From NCBI GenBank assembly GCA_016931085.1, contig JAFGFO010000420.1, positions 1 to 11,780 of the forward strand: 11,780 nucleotides of DNA, read 5' to 3'. The DNA comes from Thermoflexales bacterium. Its GTDB lineage: Bacteria > Chloroflexota > Anaerolineae > Fen-1058. The position numbers and the translations under genes were made by a program. The notes below the pieces were generated by a model. It worked only from the letters and a program-made list of their open reading frames with translations, had not been told where the DNA came from and made no database searches. Within the stretch, counting starts at the first letter, position 1, and each line of letters opens with the position of its first letter. Positions 1 through 6,121 of this stretch are shown here, one piece after another.

Positions 1-1032
1 CTCGCGCGGCTTGCGAAAGCGCTTGCCGTCCTCGGTGCTGCCGGCAAAGGGCACCCAACCGGCATAGACGGGGTTGGAGAGGATGTCGCGGACAGCATCG
101 GCGGTGAATGGACCTGGGGGATGGAGACCAGGCCGCCCCTTGGTGCGAAAGTGAACCTCGCTGCCGTCGGGCAGGTCAAAGATCTGGGTGTTCAACCGGT
201 GGGCGATGTCGGCGAACGAGTACTGGCCGGTGGCGTACCAGGCGAACATCAGGCGGACGGCGTGTGACTCGACCGGGTGGGGGATGCGAAAGGCCTTGCC
301 GCGCCGGTCGGGCTGGCCCACGTGGGGGCAGTACGCGACGCCTGTCGGGTCGGCGCCGTTGGGGTCGGTGCACTTGCTGCAGCGCCCATCGCAGTAGCCA
401 AAGCGGTGGGTGGGGGCCAGCAGGCCGTTCTTGGCGTCCGTCAGGCGCTTGATGCGCATTTCCTGGCTGAGATTGTCGCTGTAGAACTCGGCCAGCGCGC
501 CCAGGATGTAGACCACCAGCTTGCCCCAGGCCCGGCGATAGTCGATGCCCTCGCGCAGCGAGACGAGCTTGACGTCGTGTTTGCGCAGCATGTCGATGAA
601 CTCTAGGAAAGTGGGCAGGTGGCGCGCCAAGCGGTCGAGGCGGTCGACGACCAGAACCTTGATGCGGCCCGAGCGAACGAGCTTTTTGAGCCGGGTAAAG
701 CCTTCTCTTCTGCTGGTGCGTCCTGAGCGGGCCGGGTCGGTGATCACGTCGAGCAGCGTCCAGCCTTGCCCCAAGATATAGCCCCGGATGCGATCTTCCT
801 GGTCCTCCATGCTGGTGCCCTCCAGTTGCATTCCCATCGAGACGCGGGTATAGCCGGCGGCGATCAGTTGAGAAGGCGGCGGCTCGGCCGATTTGCCGGC
901 GTTGTCGTTGAGAATCATCAGGATGCGGCTGCGCACCTCGCGGTCGCTGGATGGGTCGCCGCTGCCCTTGTGCATCGCTCCCAGGCTGGCCGCGAGCAGG
1001 CCGATTCCCAGCGTCGTCATTTGGATCAACAC
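1..1032 (-). CDS. Large serine recombinase (resolvase/integrase family), partial at left edge
   Basis: Serine site-specific recombinase, expected to cut and rejoin DNA through a serine-DNA intermediate to integrate or excise an element. The frame is open to the left edge, so the C-terminus is missing (344 codons present). Numbered from the GTG at 1032: a ~55-residue extension precedes the resolvase domain; YTRVS gives the catalytic Ser65; the DRLDRLAR block near 130-137 supplies the conserved arginines; EFYSDNLSQE-type helix follows; then a recombinase DNA-binding domain with a CDGRCSKC Cys cluster and a later YCPH that could form a zinc site; and SNPVYAGWV, typical of the family, near the cut edge. 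I chose GTG 1032 because GAGGGAG lies 7 nt upstream; the alternative ATG at 1020 has no good ribosome site. The GTG overlaps the end of the small upstream ORF by 7 nt, suggesting translational coupling. Family assignment is secure; element boundaries are not visible. Confidence 0.93.
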   Translation of the reverse strand, partial: MLIQMTTLGIGLLAASLGAMHKGSGDPSSDREVRSRILMILNDNAGKSAEPPPSQLIAAGYTRVSMGMQLEGTSMEDQEDRIRGYILGQGWTLLDVITDPARSGRTSRREGFTRLKKLVRSGRIKVLVVDRLDRLARHLPTFLEFIDMLRKHDVKLVSLREGIDYRRAWGKLVVYILGALAEFYSDNLSQEMRIKRLTDAKNGLLAPTHRFGYCDGRCSKCTDPNGADPTGVAYCPHVGQPDRRGKAFRIPHPVESHAVRLMFAWYATGQYSFADIAHRLNTQIFDLPDGSEVHFRTKGRPGLHPPGPFTADAVRDILSNPVYAGWVPFAGSTEDGKRFRKPRE

Positions 1033-1223
1033 TCGAATTCTCCCTCGTCTGGCACTTCAGGCTCGTCGTCCAGGTCTTGCTCGTCGTCCATCGGCTCGAC
1101 GCCGAGGATGCGGCGCAGCGCCATGGCGATGGCAAAGCACGCTTCGTCGACGTGCTCGTCCAGCACGTCGAGCGTGTCGTGTGGGGGATGTGCTCCTTGG
1201 TTTGAGAACGCCATGCCTGCCAT
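1026..1223 (-). CDS. Small acidic hypothetical protein (65 aa)
   Basis: I do not recognise this protein. It is 65 residues, with an N-terminal half predicted helical (HDTLDVLDEHVDEACFAIAMALRRIL) broken here into its parts: LDVLDEHVDEACF and AIAMALRRILGVEP. The last 20 residues are strongly acidic (DDEQDLDDEPEVPDE region). It sits 34 bp after the XRE gene and overlaps the recombinase start, on the same strand, so it belongs to the same transcript. An acidic tail could mean a DNA-mimic or protein-binding role, for example as a recombinase or repressor partner, but that is inference only. No strong ribosome site precedes the ATG at 1223 (a weak CAGGT) or the ATG at 1214, so the start is uncertain. 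The frame differs from the overlapping recombinase and is supported mainly by operon position. Confidence 0.6.
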   Translation of the reverse strand: MAGMAFSNQGAHPPHDTLDVLDEHVDEACFAIAMALRRILGVEPMDDEQDLDDEPEVPDEGEFEC

Positions 1224-1257
1224 ACATTGTTACCTGATTGCGCCCTTTGCCGGTTTT

Positions 1258-1605
1258 CTATCCATAGATTTCAATGATGGCGTGGGCCATCCTTGTCAAA
1301 AGTTGTTTCCCTTTCTCGTCCAACCGGGAAAGCACGTCTTGAGTCTCGTGAGTGGCGGGCATGGACGCTGGTGTGGCCGGCAGCAAGCCGGCGAGACGGT
1401 ATATGTTTTCAAGCGGCTCGTTGAACGCCTTGGCAATGCGCTGGCACAGGTCGGGGCCTGCTCGCCGTGTGCCGTTGAGCACCCGGCTGATCGTGCCGCT
1501 GGGTACCCGCATTCTGTACGCCGCCTCTGAGGCATTCCAATCTCTTGCTTTCATTTGTTGCTCTAGCCAGTTTCGTAGTTCTGTCTGCATGTCATGAGTG
1601 TACAT
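1258..1605 (-). CDS. XRE-family helix-turn-helix transcriptional regulator
   Basis: A 115-aa DNA-binding protein of the XRE/Cro-CI type. The helix-turn-helix spans about residues 20-75: WNASEAAYRMRVPSGTISRV is the positioning and recognition helix pair, followed by LNGTRRAGPDLCQRIAKAF and the ENIYRLAGLLP end typical of the family. The C-terminal ~35 residues form a further helix (LSRLDEKGKQLLTRMAHAII). The ATG at 1605 is chosen because AGGAAGGAGA lies just upstream at 1611-1620; an upstream in-frame ATG at 1674 would add 23 residues but has no such site. It is the first gene of the minus-strand set leading to the recombinase, and probably represses its own promoter or the divergent plus-strand operon, as phage and ICE regulators do (inference). 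The inverted repeat at 1779-1801 is a candidate binding site. Confidence 0.88.
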   Translation of the reverse strand: MYTHDMQTELRNWLEQQMKARDWNASEAAYRMRVPSGTISRVLNGTRRAGPDLCQRIAKAFNEPLENIYRLAGLLPATPASMPATHETQDVLSRLDEKGKQLLTRMAHAIIEIYG

Positions 1606-1610
1606 TATTT

Positions 1611-1620
1611 TCTCCTTCCT
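1611..1620 (-). promoter_or_regulatory. Ribosome binding site of the XRE gene
   Basis: AGGAAGGAGA on the minus strand, ending 5 nt before the ATG at 1605. It is a strong Shine-Dalgarno match and decides the start in favour of the 115-aa form rather than the longer 138-aa reading from 1674. Confidence 0.75.
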
Positions 1621-1753
1621 GTGGGATTCAATCTCGTTCCTCTTGGAATCAGTTTTTAGAGTGATGACAGGCATGGCGCATCATAAGAATATGGTGGCGC
1701 TATCGGAAAAATCGTGTGCGTAGAATGTAACTTTCCTGGTGGTTCAAAACTGG

Positions 1754-1784
1754 TTCCCACAGGTATGCCAAGCAGGGGTATACT
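1754..1784 (+). promoter_or_regulatory. Possible promoter for the plus-strand replication operon
   Basis: TATACT at 1779-1784 is a good -10 box. TTCCCA at 1754-1759 is a weak -35 (4 of 6 matches) with a long 19-bp spacer. It points toward the gene starting at 1856, and the -10 lies inside one arm of an inverted repeat, which would suit a repressed promoter. The poor -35 and spacer keep this tentative. Confidence 0.35.
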
Positions 1785-1801
1785 AGGCGCAGCATAGTAT
1801 A
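1779..1801. promoter_or_regulatory. Inverted repeat, candidate operator
   Basis: TATACTA (1779-1785) and TAGTATA (1795-1801) are perfect 7-bp inverted arms separated by 9 nt, giving half-site centres 16 bp apart. The site lies between the divergent XRE gene and the plus-strand operon and covers a possible -10 box, which is where an XRE dimer would be expected to bind. Binding by this XRE protein is inference. Confidence 0.4.
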
Positions 1802-1816
1802 TGGTACAGACGAATT

Positions 1817-1852
1817 CCCCCTCTCCTGTGGGAGAGGGGCAGGGGGTGAGGT
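1817..1852. repeat. GC-rich palindromic intergenic repeat, copy 1
   Basis: CCCCTCTCC (1818-1826) and GGAGAGGGG (1831-1839) make a perfect 9-bp stem with a TGTG loop, followed by GGGGGTGAGG at 1842-1851. The same 10-base end recurs at 11591-11600 inside hsdM. This style of repeat is scattered through many Chloroflexota and some other genomes. Here its end lies directly before the GTG start at 1856 and its GTGAGGT could act as that gene's ribosome site. Confidence 0.7.
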
Positions 1853-1855
1853 CAA

Positions 1856-2158
1856 GTGAGTTCATCAACCTTGTGCCAACAACTGGCCGGTATCAAGCTG
1901 GAAGTGTTCGACTCGGTCTATGCCGGGCTGCTGCCGCACGAGCGGGAGGAGGTCGACGATCTGGTCGATGCTTTAGCCCGGATACCCAAGGTCGGGGACA
2001 AGACGGCCCGCGAGTTGTTCGTGTCGGTTGTGCTGCTGACCGTGCCGGGAGCGCCCGGCGCGCTCGGAGCGAGCTCGGCTCGAGATCTGTGGGCGTCCGT
2101 CACGCGCCTGCTGCGAAAGAATCACGATGGCATACAACTGTCCGCGGGAACAGATTGA
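1856..2158 (+). CDS. Hypothetical protein, 100 aa, first gene of replication operon
   Basis: Not recognised. The 100-residue product has a segment rich in charged residues (LPHEREEVDDLVDALARIPKV, about residues 26-46), then GDKTARELFVSVVLLTVP and an alanine/glycine-rich linker, and contains no motif I can name. The only plausible early start is GTG 1856 (an in-frame stop lies at 1847-1849), with GTGAGGT from the preceding repeat 4 nt upstream. The end overlaps the NYN gene by 32 bp. Evidence that it is real: coding-like composition, tight packing with the next gene, and position behind a divergent control region. The VDALARIPKVGDKTARELF stretch loosely resembles a helix-hairpin-helix (IPKVGDKTA compared with IPGIGpktA), which would point to DNA binding; this is suggestive only. 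Confidence 0.6.
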   Translation: MSSSTLCQQLAGIKLEVFDSVYAGLLPHEREEVDDLVDALARIPKVGDKTARELFVSVVLLTVPGAPGALGASSARDLWASVTRLLRKNHDGIQLSAGTD

Positions 2159-2837
2159 GCCTTCTCTCTCAATCGGAGAACCACAGGATGCACCTGCAGG
2201 TGCGGCGCTGGCGATTGACGGCCGGAATATTATGCTGGCGGCTGCCCAGGTCGGCAAGTGGGTTGATTTTGTCGCGTTATTGATGGCTGTGTCGAAACAG
2301 AGCAAGTACGAGTTCAAGTTCAAGCGTTTTTACGTTGGCCCCCCGGCTGATACGGTGCTGATAGATAAGAATGTGCTGGTAAACTATTGCGCGCCGCAGC
2401 AAAAAGAACCCTCACCGGCCGAATGGTACAACGCGCTCCAGCGCGAGATCGAAGCGATGGGTTACCACTGGGTGTGCTGTGAGCCGCCGGGGTCGCGCCA
2501 GGGACAAGTCAAGACCAACGTCGATATCGTGATCGCCACCGACTTGGTGACCTGGGCCAAGTCGCCGAGGTATGACATCTATCTGGCTGGCGGGGATGGG
2601 GACTACTTGATAGCTGTGCAGCGCGTCCGGCAACTAGGTGCCAGGCTGTGCTTGCTGGGGATTATGGCCGCCCGCCATGTGTCGAGGGCCCTTCTGAATG
2701 AGGTGCCACCGGCCGACTGTTTCGACATGGAGGCCATGGAGAATGTGCTGTGTCCCCTGCTCGTACAACCAGACAGTCAAGATGGCCCCGAGGCCGACTG
2801 TCCCAATCGTCACAAGACCAATCGACTAATCGACTAG
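2127..2837 (+). CDS. NYN-domain (LabA/DUF88-like, PIN-fold) protein
   Basis: A 236-aa protein with the NYN/LabA pattern of a PIN-fold nuclease-like domain, a family generally thought to act on RNA. Visible motifs are LAIDGRNIM (Asp31, Asn34), VDIVIATDLV (Asp133, Asp139) and YLAGGDGDYLIAV (Asp157, Asp159), followed by VRQLGARLCLLGI, the usual strand-helix end of the fold. The four acidic positions expected of an active metal site are all present. About 28 residues precede the first motif, and the C-terminal tail (DCPNRHKTNRLID) is encoded partly by the 8-bp tandem repeat, so it is probably not structured. It overlaps the 100-aa gene upstream by 32 bp and ends 24 bp before the primase gene. NYN proteins are not standard partners of primases; a role in RNA-primer or copy-number control is possible but unproven. 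The start ATG 2127 has only a weak GAAAGA ribosome site. Confidence 0.82.
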   Translation: MAYNCPREQIEPSLSIGEPQDAPAGAALAIDGRNIMLAAAQVGKWVDFVALLMAVSKQSKYEFKFKRFYVGPPADTVLIDKNVLVNYCAPQQKEPSPAEWYNALQREIEAMGYHWVCCEPPGSRQGQVKTNVDIVIATDLVTWAKSPRYDIYLAGGDGDYLIAVQRVRQLGARLCLLGIMAARHVSRALLNEVPPADCFDMEAMENVLCPLLVQPDSQDGPEADCPNRHKTNRLID

Positions 2838-2876
2838 CCAACTAACCGACCAATCGACCAAATGACCACAAGACTA
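2813..2876 (+). repeat. 8-bp tandem repeat across the NYN/primase junction
   Basis: Eight consecutive 8-base units of the consensus ATCGACYA: CAAGACCA, ATCGACTA, ATCGACTA, GCCAACTA, ACCGACCA, ATCGACCA, AATGACCA, CAAGACTA. The array contains the NYN stop codon (2835-2837) and the start codon of the primase gene (2862). It could be a set of iterons next to a replication gene, or a slippage-born simple repeat of the type found between genes in some Chloroflexota. Confidence 0.75.
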
Positions 2877-4994
2877 ACCGTTGACGTAGAACACATCGCC
2901 GCCGTGCTGCGCACGCTGTTCGCTCCCGGCGAGGTGATCGAGGTGCGTATCCCCAGCGTGCCGCGCGCCGGAACCGTCAGCGGCTACTTTGACGATTTTC
3001 TCCTGGCTGCCCGGGCTGCCGCCCGCTACAACTCGCGCGCTGACGGCGTCTATTTCACGCTCAACCCGGTCAGCCGCGTTCTGCTGGCGCGCTCGACCAA
3101 CCGCCTGTCCGAGTGGGCCAAGAGCGTGAGCTCTGACGTGGACGTCCTCGTGCGCCGGCATCTCTTGTTCGATTTTGACCCGGTGCGGCCTTCGGGCATC
3201 TCGTCTACAGAGGCCGAGCTGGCCGCCGCGCTGGAGCGGCGTGACGCGGTGGGAGCCTGGCTCCAGGCGCAGCTGCCCTCGGAGAGGGCACCTGCCAGTG
3301 GCTTTCCGCCCGGCCTGGCCGCGATGTCGGGCAACGGCGGGCATCTGCTCTACCGCTTGCCGGATTTGCCCAACACCCCGGAGACGACTGACCTGGTGCG
3401 CGCTTGCCTGGCGGCCGTCAAGTCGCGTTTTGGCGACGATCTGGTGAGCGTGGACGACACCGTCTTTAACGCCTCGCGTCTGACCAAGCTGTACGGCACC
3501 TGGGCGCGCAAGGGCGATCACCTGCCCGACCGGCCTCACCGCCTGTCGCACCTGGAGCTGCCCACCGGGCCGGTTGCCCCGCTTTCGCTCGACCAGTTGC
3601 GTTGGCTGGCCAACCAGGCGGCCGCTACCCCGTCCCATGCTCGTCACGCAGCAGGCCACGCGCCGGTATTCACCACGACCGGCCGCCGGCTGGACGTAGG
3701 GGCCTACCTGGCCGCTGCCGGGCAGGAATACCGCGCTCGGAGCAAGGGTGGCGTGACCTGGTACAATTTCAAGGACTGCCCTGTGCACACTGACCCGGAC
3801 GGCGACCGTTACGAGTGCGGCATCTGCCAGTTTGACAACGGCGCGCTCGGCGCCAAGTGCCAGCACGATCCCACTGCAACCTGGGCCGACTTCAAAGCCG
3901 CCCTGGGCAATCCCGCGCCGTACTACGTCGGCGGCGATCCGCTGCAGTCCGGCCGTCCTTCATCCCTGGCTGTAGCCCTCGCGTCCCCTGCATCGCCGGG
4001 AGAATGTACGCTGGACCATCTCACAGCCTACGCCCGCTGCCCAATGGAGTACACGCTGCGTTACCAGGCTGGCGCGCGAGTCTCACCCACCGGCGAGGAC
4101 CTCGTCCAGCATACCGTGCTCAAGGCGCTGCGGGATTTCCACGCCGGCCTCACGCCCTCGCCTTTTGCCGCCGTCCGCGCCAACTGGCGCGCACTTCTGG
4201 ATGAGTGGGGGATAGAGAAGCCGGACAAGGCCTATACTGCGCTTGAAGACTATGCCCGGCTGCGCACAGAATTGCTGCTGCCCTTTTTGCGCGGTGAGAT
4301 CCTCAAGCCTGATGGCAGTCCCTACGCCGAGCCGCGCAAGAGCCAGATATTCCACAACACAGCCCGCGCGCGCGGTCTGCACCAGCTCCAGGTCAGCGTG
4401 GACGGGCAAATCTCTCGTCCACCTGTCTCACTGCGAAGCGGTGACTGCCTGGGGGACGTGTTCGCCGACGCGCTTGAGATCGCCTTGCGCTACCAGCTTC
4501 CCGCCCAGGCGAACGCGCAGGCCTCGGAGGGGAACGACCTTATCGGCGTGCAGGTGCCTTTTGGCCTGGATTTGAGTGATGACCACCTTTCCGGCCAGGC
4601 TGACTTGCTGCTCCGTGTGCGGGAGCGTGGCCAGTCTGGCCTGGTGGCCGTCGTTTATGATTTTGGCCGGCTTGTCCCCTGGGACATCTTGCGGCGCGAT
4701 CTGCGTGTCTTGGCACTGCTGAACGCCGGCGGCGAGTTTTGGCGGGGCGAGGCCTCGCACACCGTCAGGGTGCATTACCTTCGCGTGGCCGAGACCGTCA
4801 GCGTGTACGGCACCTCGAATCCGGCCTGGGGGCGGGCGCTTCTGGCCGCGGCGGTGCATGCGTTGAGCACTCCCGGTGTTCCGCGCATGGCCATTGCCCC
4901 TCACCAGTGTGCGGGCTGCCGGTATCGGGAAACCTGTTCCTCGCCTGAGGGCTGGAATGTCCTAATGAGAGGCATCGATGCCCCAAGTCCCTGA
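2862..4994 (+). CDS. Primase (AEP superfamily) fused to a Cas4/AddB-like PD-(D/E)XK Fe-S nuclease domain
   Basis: A 710-aa protein in two parts. The N-terminal ~300 residues carry the archaeo-eukaryotic primase motifs: FDFDP (Asp104, Asp106, metal site), SGNGGHLLYRL (156-166, His161) and VDDTVFNASRLTKLYGTWARKG (197-218), as in phage and plasmid replicative primases. A Cys/His segment follows (CPVH at 306-309, then CGIC and CQH) that matches the zinc-binding end seen after such primases. The C-terminal ~330 residues look like the RecB-type nuclease of Cas4 and AddB: LDHLTAYARCPMEYTLRY (Cys393), SGQADLLL (Asp581), VVYDFGR (Asp600), and a terminal CAGCRYRETC (Cys683, 686, 692), which gives the C...C-x2-C-x5-C iron-sulphur pattern. 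In the active-site block the usual lysine two residues after the acid is Gly602, so cleavage activity is doubtful. No Shine-Dalgarno precedes ATG 2862. The DnaB-like gene overlaps its end by 17 bp, so the pair probably forms the replication initiation machinery of the element. Confidence 0.85.
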   Translation: MTTRLTVDVEHIAAVLRTLFAPGEVIEVRIPSVPRAGTVSGYFDDFLLAARAAARYNSRADGVYFTLNPVSRVLLARSTNRLSEWAKSVSSDVDVLVRRHLLFDFDPVRPSGISSTEAELAAALERRDAVGAWLQAQLPSERAPASGFPPGLAAMSGNGGHLLYRLPDLPNTPETTDLVRACLAAVKSRFGDDLVSVDDTVFNASRLTKLYGTWARKGDHLPDRPHRLSHLELPTGPVAPLSLDQLRWLANQAAATPSHARHAAGHAPVFTTTGRRLDVGAYLAAAGQEYRARSKGGVTWYNFKDCPVHTDPDGDRYECGICQFDNGALGAKCQHDPTATWADFKAALGNPAPYYVGGDPLQSGRPSSLAVALASPASPGECTLDHLTAYARCPMEYTLRYQAGARVSPTGEDLVQHTVLKALRDFHAGLTPSPFAAVRANWRALLDEWGIEKPDKAYTALEDYARLRTELLLPFLRGEILKPDGSPYAEPRKSQIFHNTARARGLHQLQVSVDGQISRPPVSLRSGDCLGDVFADALEIALRYQLPAQANAQASEGNDLIGVQVPFGLDLSDDHLSGQADLLLRVRERGQSGLVAVVYDFGRLVPWDILRRDLRVLALLNAGGEFWRGEASHTVRVHYLRVAETVSVYGTSNPAWGRALLAAAVHALSTPGVPRMAIAPHQCAGCRYRETCSSPEGWNVLMRGIDAPSP
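4967..4972 (+). promoter_or_regulatory. Ribosome binding site of the DnaB-like gene
   Basis: GAGAGG lies 5 nt before the ATG at 4978, inside the last codons of the primase gene. It supports that start and indicates translational coupling across the 17-bp overlap. Confidence 0.65.
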
Positions 4995-6045
4995 GCGTAT
5001 CGTCCTTCCCGCCGGCGTGGACTTTCCCCGCACGCTGTACGAGGTCACCGCCGAGTTCGACCGGCGCTTGAAAGAGGGCAAGCTGGCCAACTACCGGCCG
5101 ATCCCCACCGGTTTTTCGCCGCTCGACGACTACCTGGGCGGCGGTCTGCAGGCTGAGGACTTGGTGCTGCTGGGTGGGCCGCAGGGTGTGGGCAAGACCG
5201 TGGCCGTGCTGCAGATGGCGCGCAACGTCGCCCGTTCCGGCCGGGCGGCCATTGTCGTCTGCTTTGAGCACTCCGAGGTTTATCTCTACCACCGGCTGAT
5301 GGGCCTGGAGTCGATCGATCCCACCAGCGACGATCCCCAGGGCATGACGCGCCAGGCGCTGCGCGAGGCTGTGCTGCGGGCATTGGAAGCCGAACGCGCG
5401 GTTGCAGGCTTCGAACCTGCAACCTCAGACCTGCCGGTAGTCCCCGAGGCGAAGCCGAAGGGGGAACCTTCAACTGTCTTCGGCCTGGACTGGGTGCTTG
5501 CCCAGGTGCCGGGAGCGCAGCGGGCGTGGGAGAAACTGGTGCCGTACTGGGATCACCTGTGCCTGGGGCGTGGCAGCTCGCGCCGGACGACCGTTGACGT
5601 GTTGGAGAAATATGTCCAATGGGCGCGTAGCCAGGGACACGACGACGTCGTCCTGTTTGTGGACTATTTGCAGAAGGTGCCTCACATCCCGCCCATTGGC
5701 GTACCCGAGCCAGATACCCTGGCGCGTGTTGGGCACGTGGTGGCCGGGCTGAAAGACGTAGCGCTGGCCACCGGCGCGCCGGTCGTGGCCGTGGCGGCTG
5801 CCGACGAAGATGGCTTGCGTGGCGGCCGTATCCGCCTGGCCAACCTGCTTGGCCCCTCGTTGGTGCAGTATGAGTGTGACACTGCCATCATCTTGAACCC
5901 TGCTCCTGGTGGGCAGCAGCGGGTGGTGTGGTCCATCGAGAAGAACCGCTCAGGGCCGGCCTGCATTGAGCTTCTGTTCGCCCTTCACGGCCAGTACTTT
6001 TGCTTCAACCCTGTGGCGGTGAGTGCCGAGATGCCCCCCGGGTGA
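4978..6045 (+). CDS. DnaB-like RecA-fold ATPase/helicase
   Basis: A 355-aa ATPase related to the C-terminal (motor) domain of replicative helicase DnaB. PTGFSPLDDYLGGGLQAEDL (about 42-61) is the family lead-in, GGPQGVGKT (66-74) is Walker A, VCFEHS the next strand with its catalytic Glu, VVLFVDYLQ (224-232) is Walker B, and WSIEKNRSGP near 322 matches the basic loop KNRxGp of DnaB proteins. It lacks the DnaB N-terminal helical domain, so it may rely on the upstream primase for loading, or act as a RadA/RepA-like single-domain motor. Residues about 142-165 (VAGFEPATSD... to KPKGEPS) look like read-through of two intergenic repeats and are absent from the usual fold pattern, yet the frame is kept. 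It starts within the primase gene and is the last gene of the operon; a hairpin follows at 6089-6121. Confidence 0.87.
   Translation: MPQVPERIVLPAGVDFPRTLYEVTAEFDRRLKEGKLANYRPIPTGFSPLDDYLGGGLQAEDLVLLGGPQGVGKTVAVLQMARNVARSGRAAIVVCFEHSEVYLYHRLMGLESIDPTSDDPQGMTRQALREAVLRALEAERAVAGFEPATSDLPVVPEAKPKGEPSTVFGLDWVLAQVPGAQRAWEKLVPYWDHLCLGRGSSRRTTVDVLEKYVQWARSQGHDDVVLFVDYLQKVPHIPPIGVPEPDTLARVGHVVAGLKDVALATGAPVVAVAAADEDGLRGGRIRLANLLGPSLVQYECDTAIILNPAPGGQQRVVWSIEKNRSGPACIELLFALHGQYFCFNPVAVSAEMPPG
5401..5423. repeat. Perfect inverted repeat inside the DnaB-like gene
   Basis: GTTGCAGG (5401-5408) and CCTGCAAC (5416-5423) with a 7-nt spacer containing TTCGAA. It encodes VAGFEPA, a peptide of the kind made when a palindromic intergenic element is translated, and marks the left part of an apparent insertion in the ATPase. 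Confidence 0.65.
5440..5467. repeat. Imperfect GC-rich palindrome inside the DnaB-like gene
   Basis: CCCCGAGGC ... GCCGAAGGGG, arms pairing CCCC/GGGG and GGC/GCC with an internal mismatch. It encodes PEAKPKGEP. Placed 16 bp after the previous palindrome, it appears to be a second intergenic-type element captured in frame. Confidence 0.5.
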
Positions 6046-6088
6046 TCGGAGATGGTGACGATTTGTGCTGCCCACGTCTGTTTTGCTT

Positions 6089-6121
6089 GCCTCTGATCGG
6101 GGGGCGGTGGTGATCAGAGGC
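6089..6121 (+). terminator. Hairpin after the replication operon, possible terminator
   Basis: GCCTCTGATC (6089-6098) pairs perfectly with GATCAGAGGC (6112-6121) around a 13-nt G-rich loop, 44 bp after the DnaB-like stop. The 10-bp stem would end the operon's transcript, but only TTGTACTGTT follows, not a T-run, so intrinsic termination is uncertain. Confidence 0.45.

Noticed and set aside
176..1135. A 319-codon open frame on the minus strand over the recombinase
   Set aside because: It is a shifted reading of the recombinase gene: its protein is Arg/Pro/Gly-rich with no motif, whereas the neighbouring frame gives an unmistakable serine recombinase.
2813..2876. Possible CRISPR array
   Set aside because: The units are 8 bp and contiguous with no spacers.
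2874..3866. A 330-codon minus-strand open frame opposite the primase
   Set aside because: It is an antisense shadow of GC-rich coding DNA; the plus frame carries all primase motifs and the minus product has none.
5401..5423. Resemblance to a tRNA T-arm (TTCGAA between paired arms)
   Set aside because: No acceptor, D or anticodon arm can be placed around it, and it lies in frame within the ATPase gene; it is better explained as a palindromic repeat.
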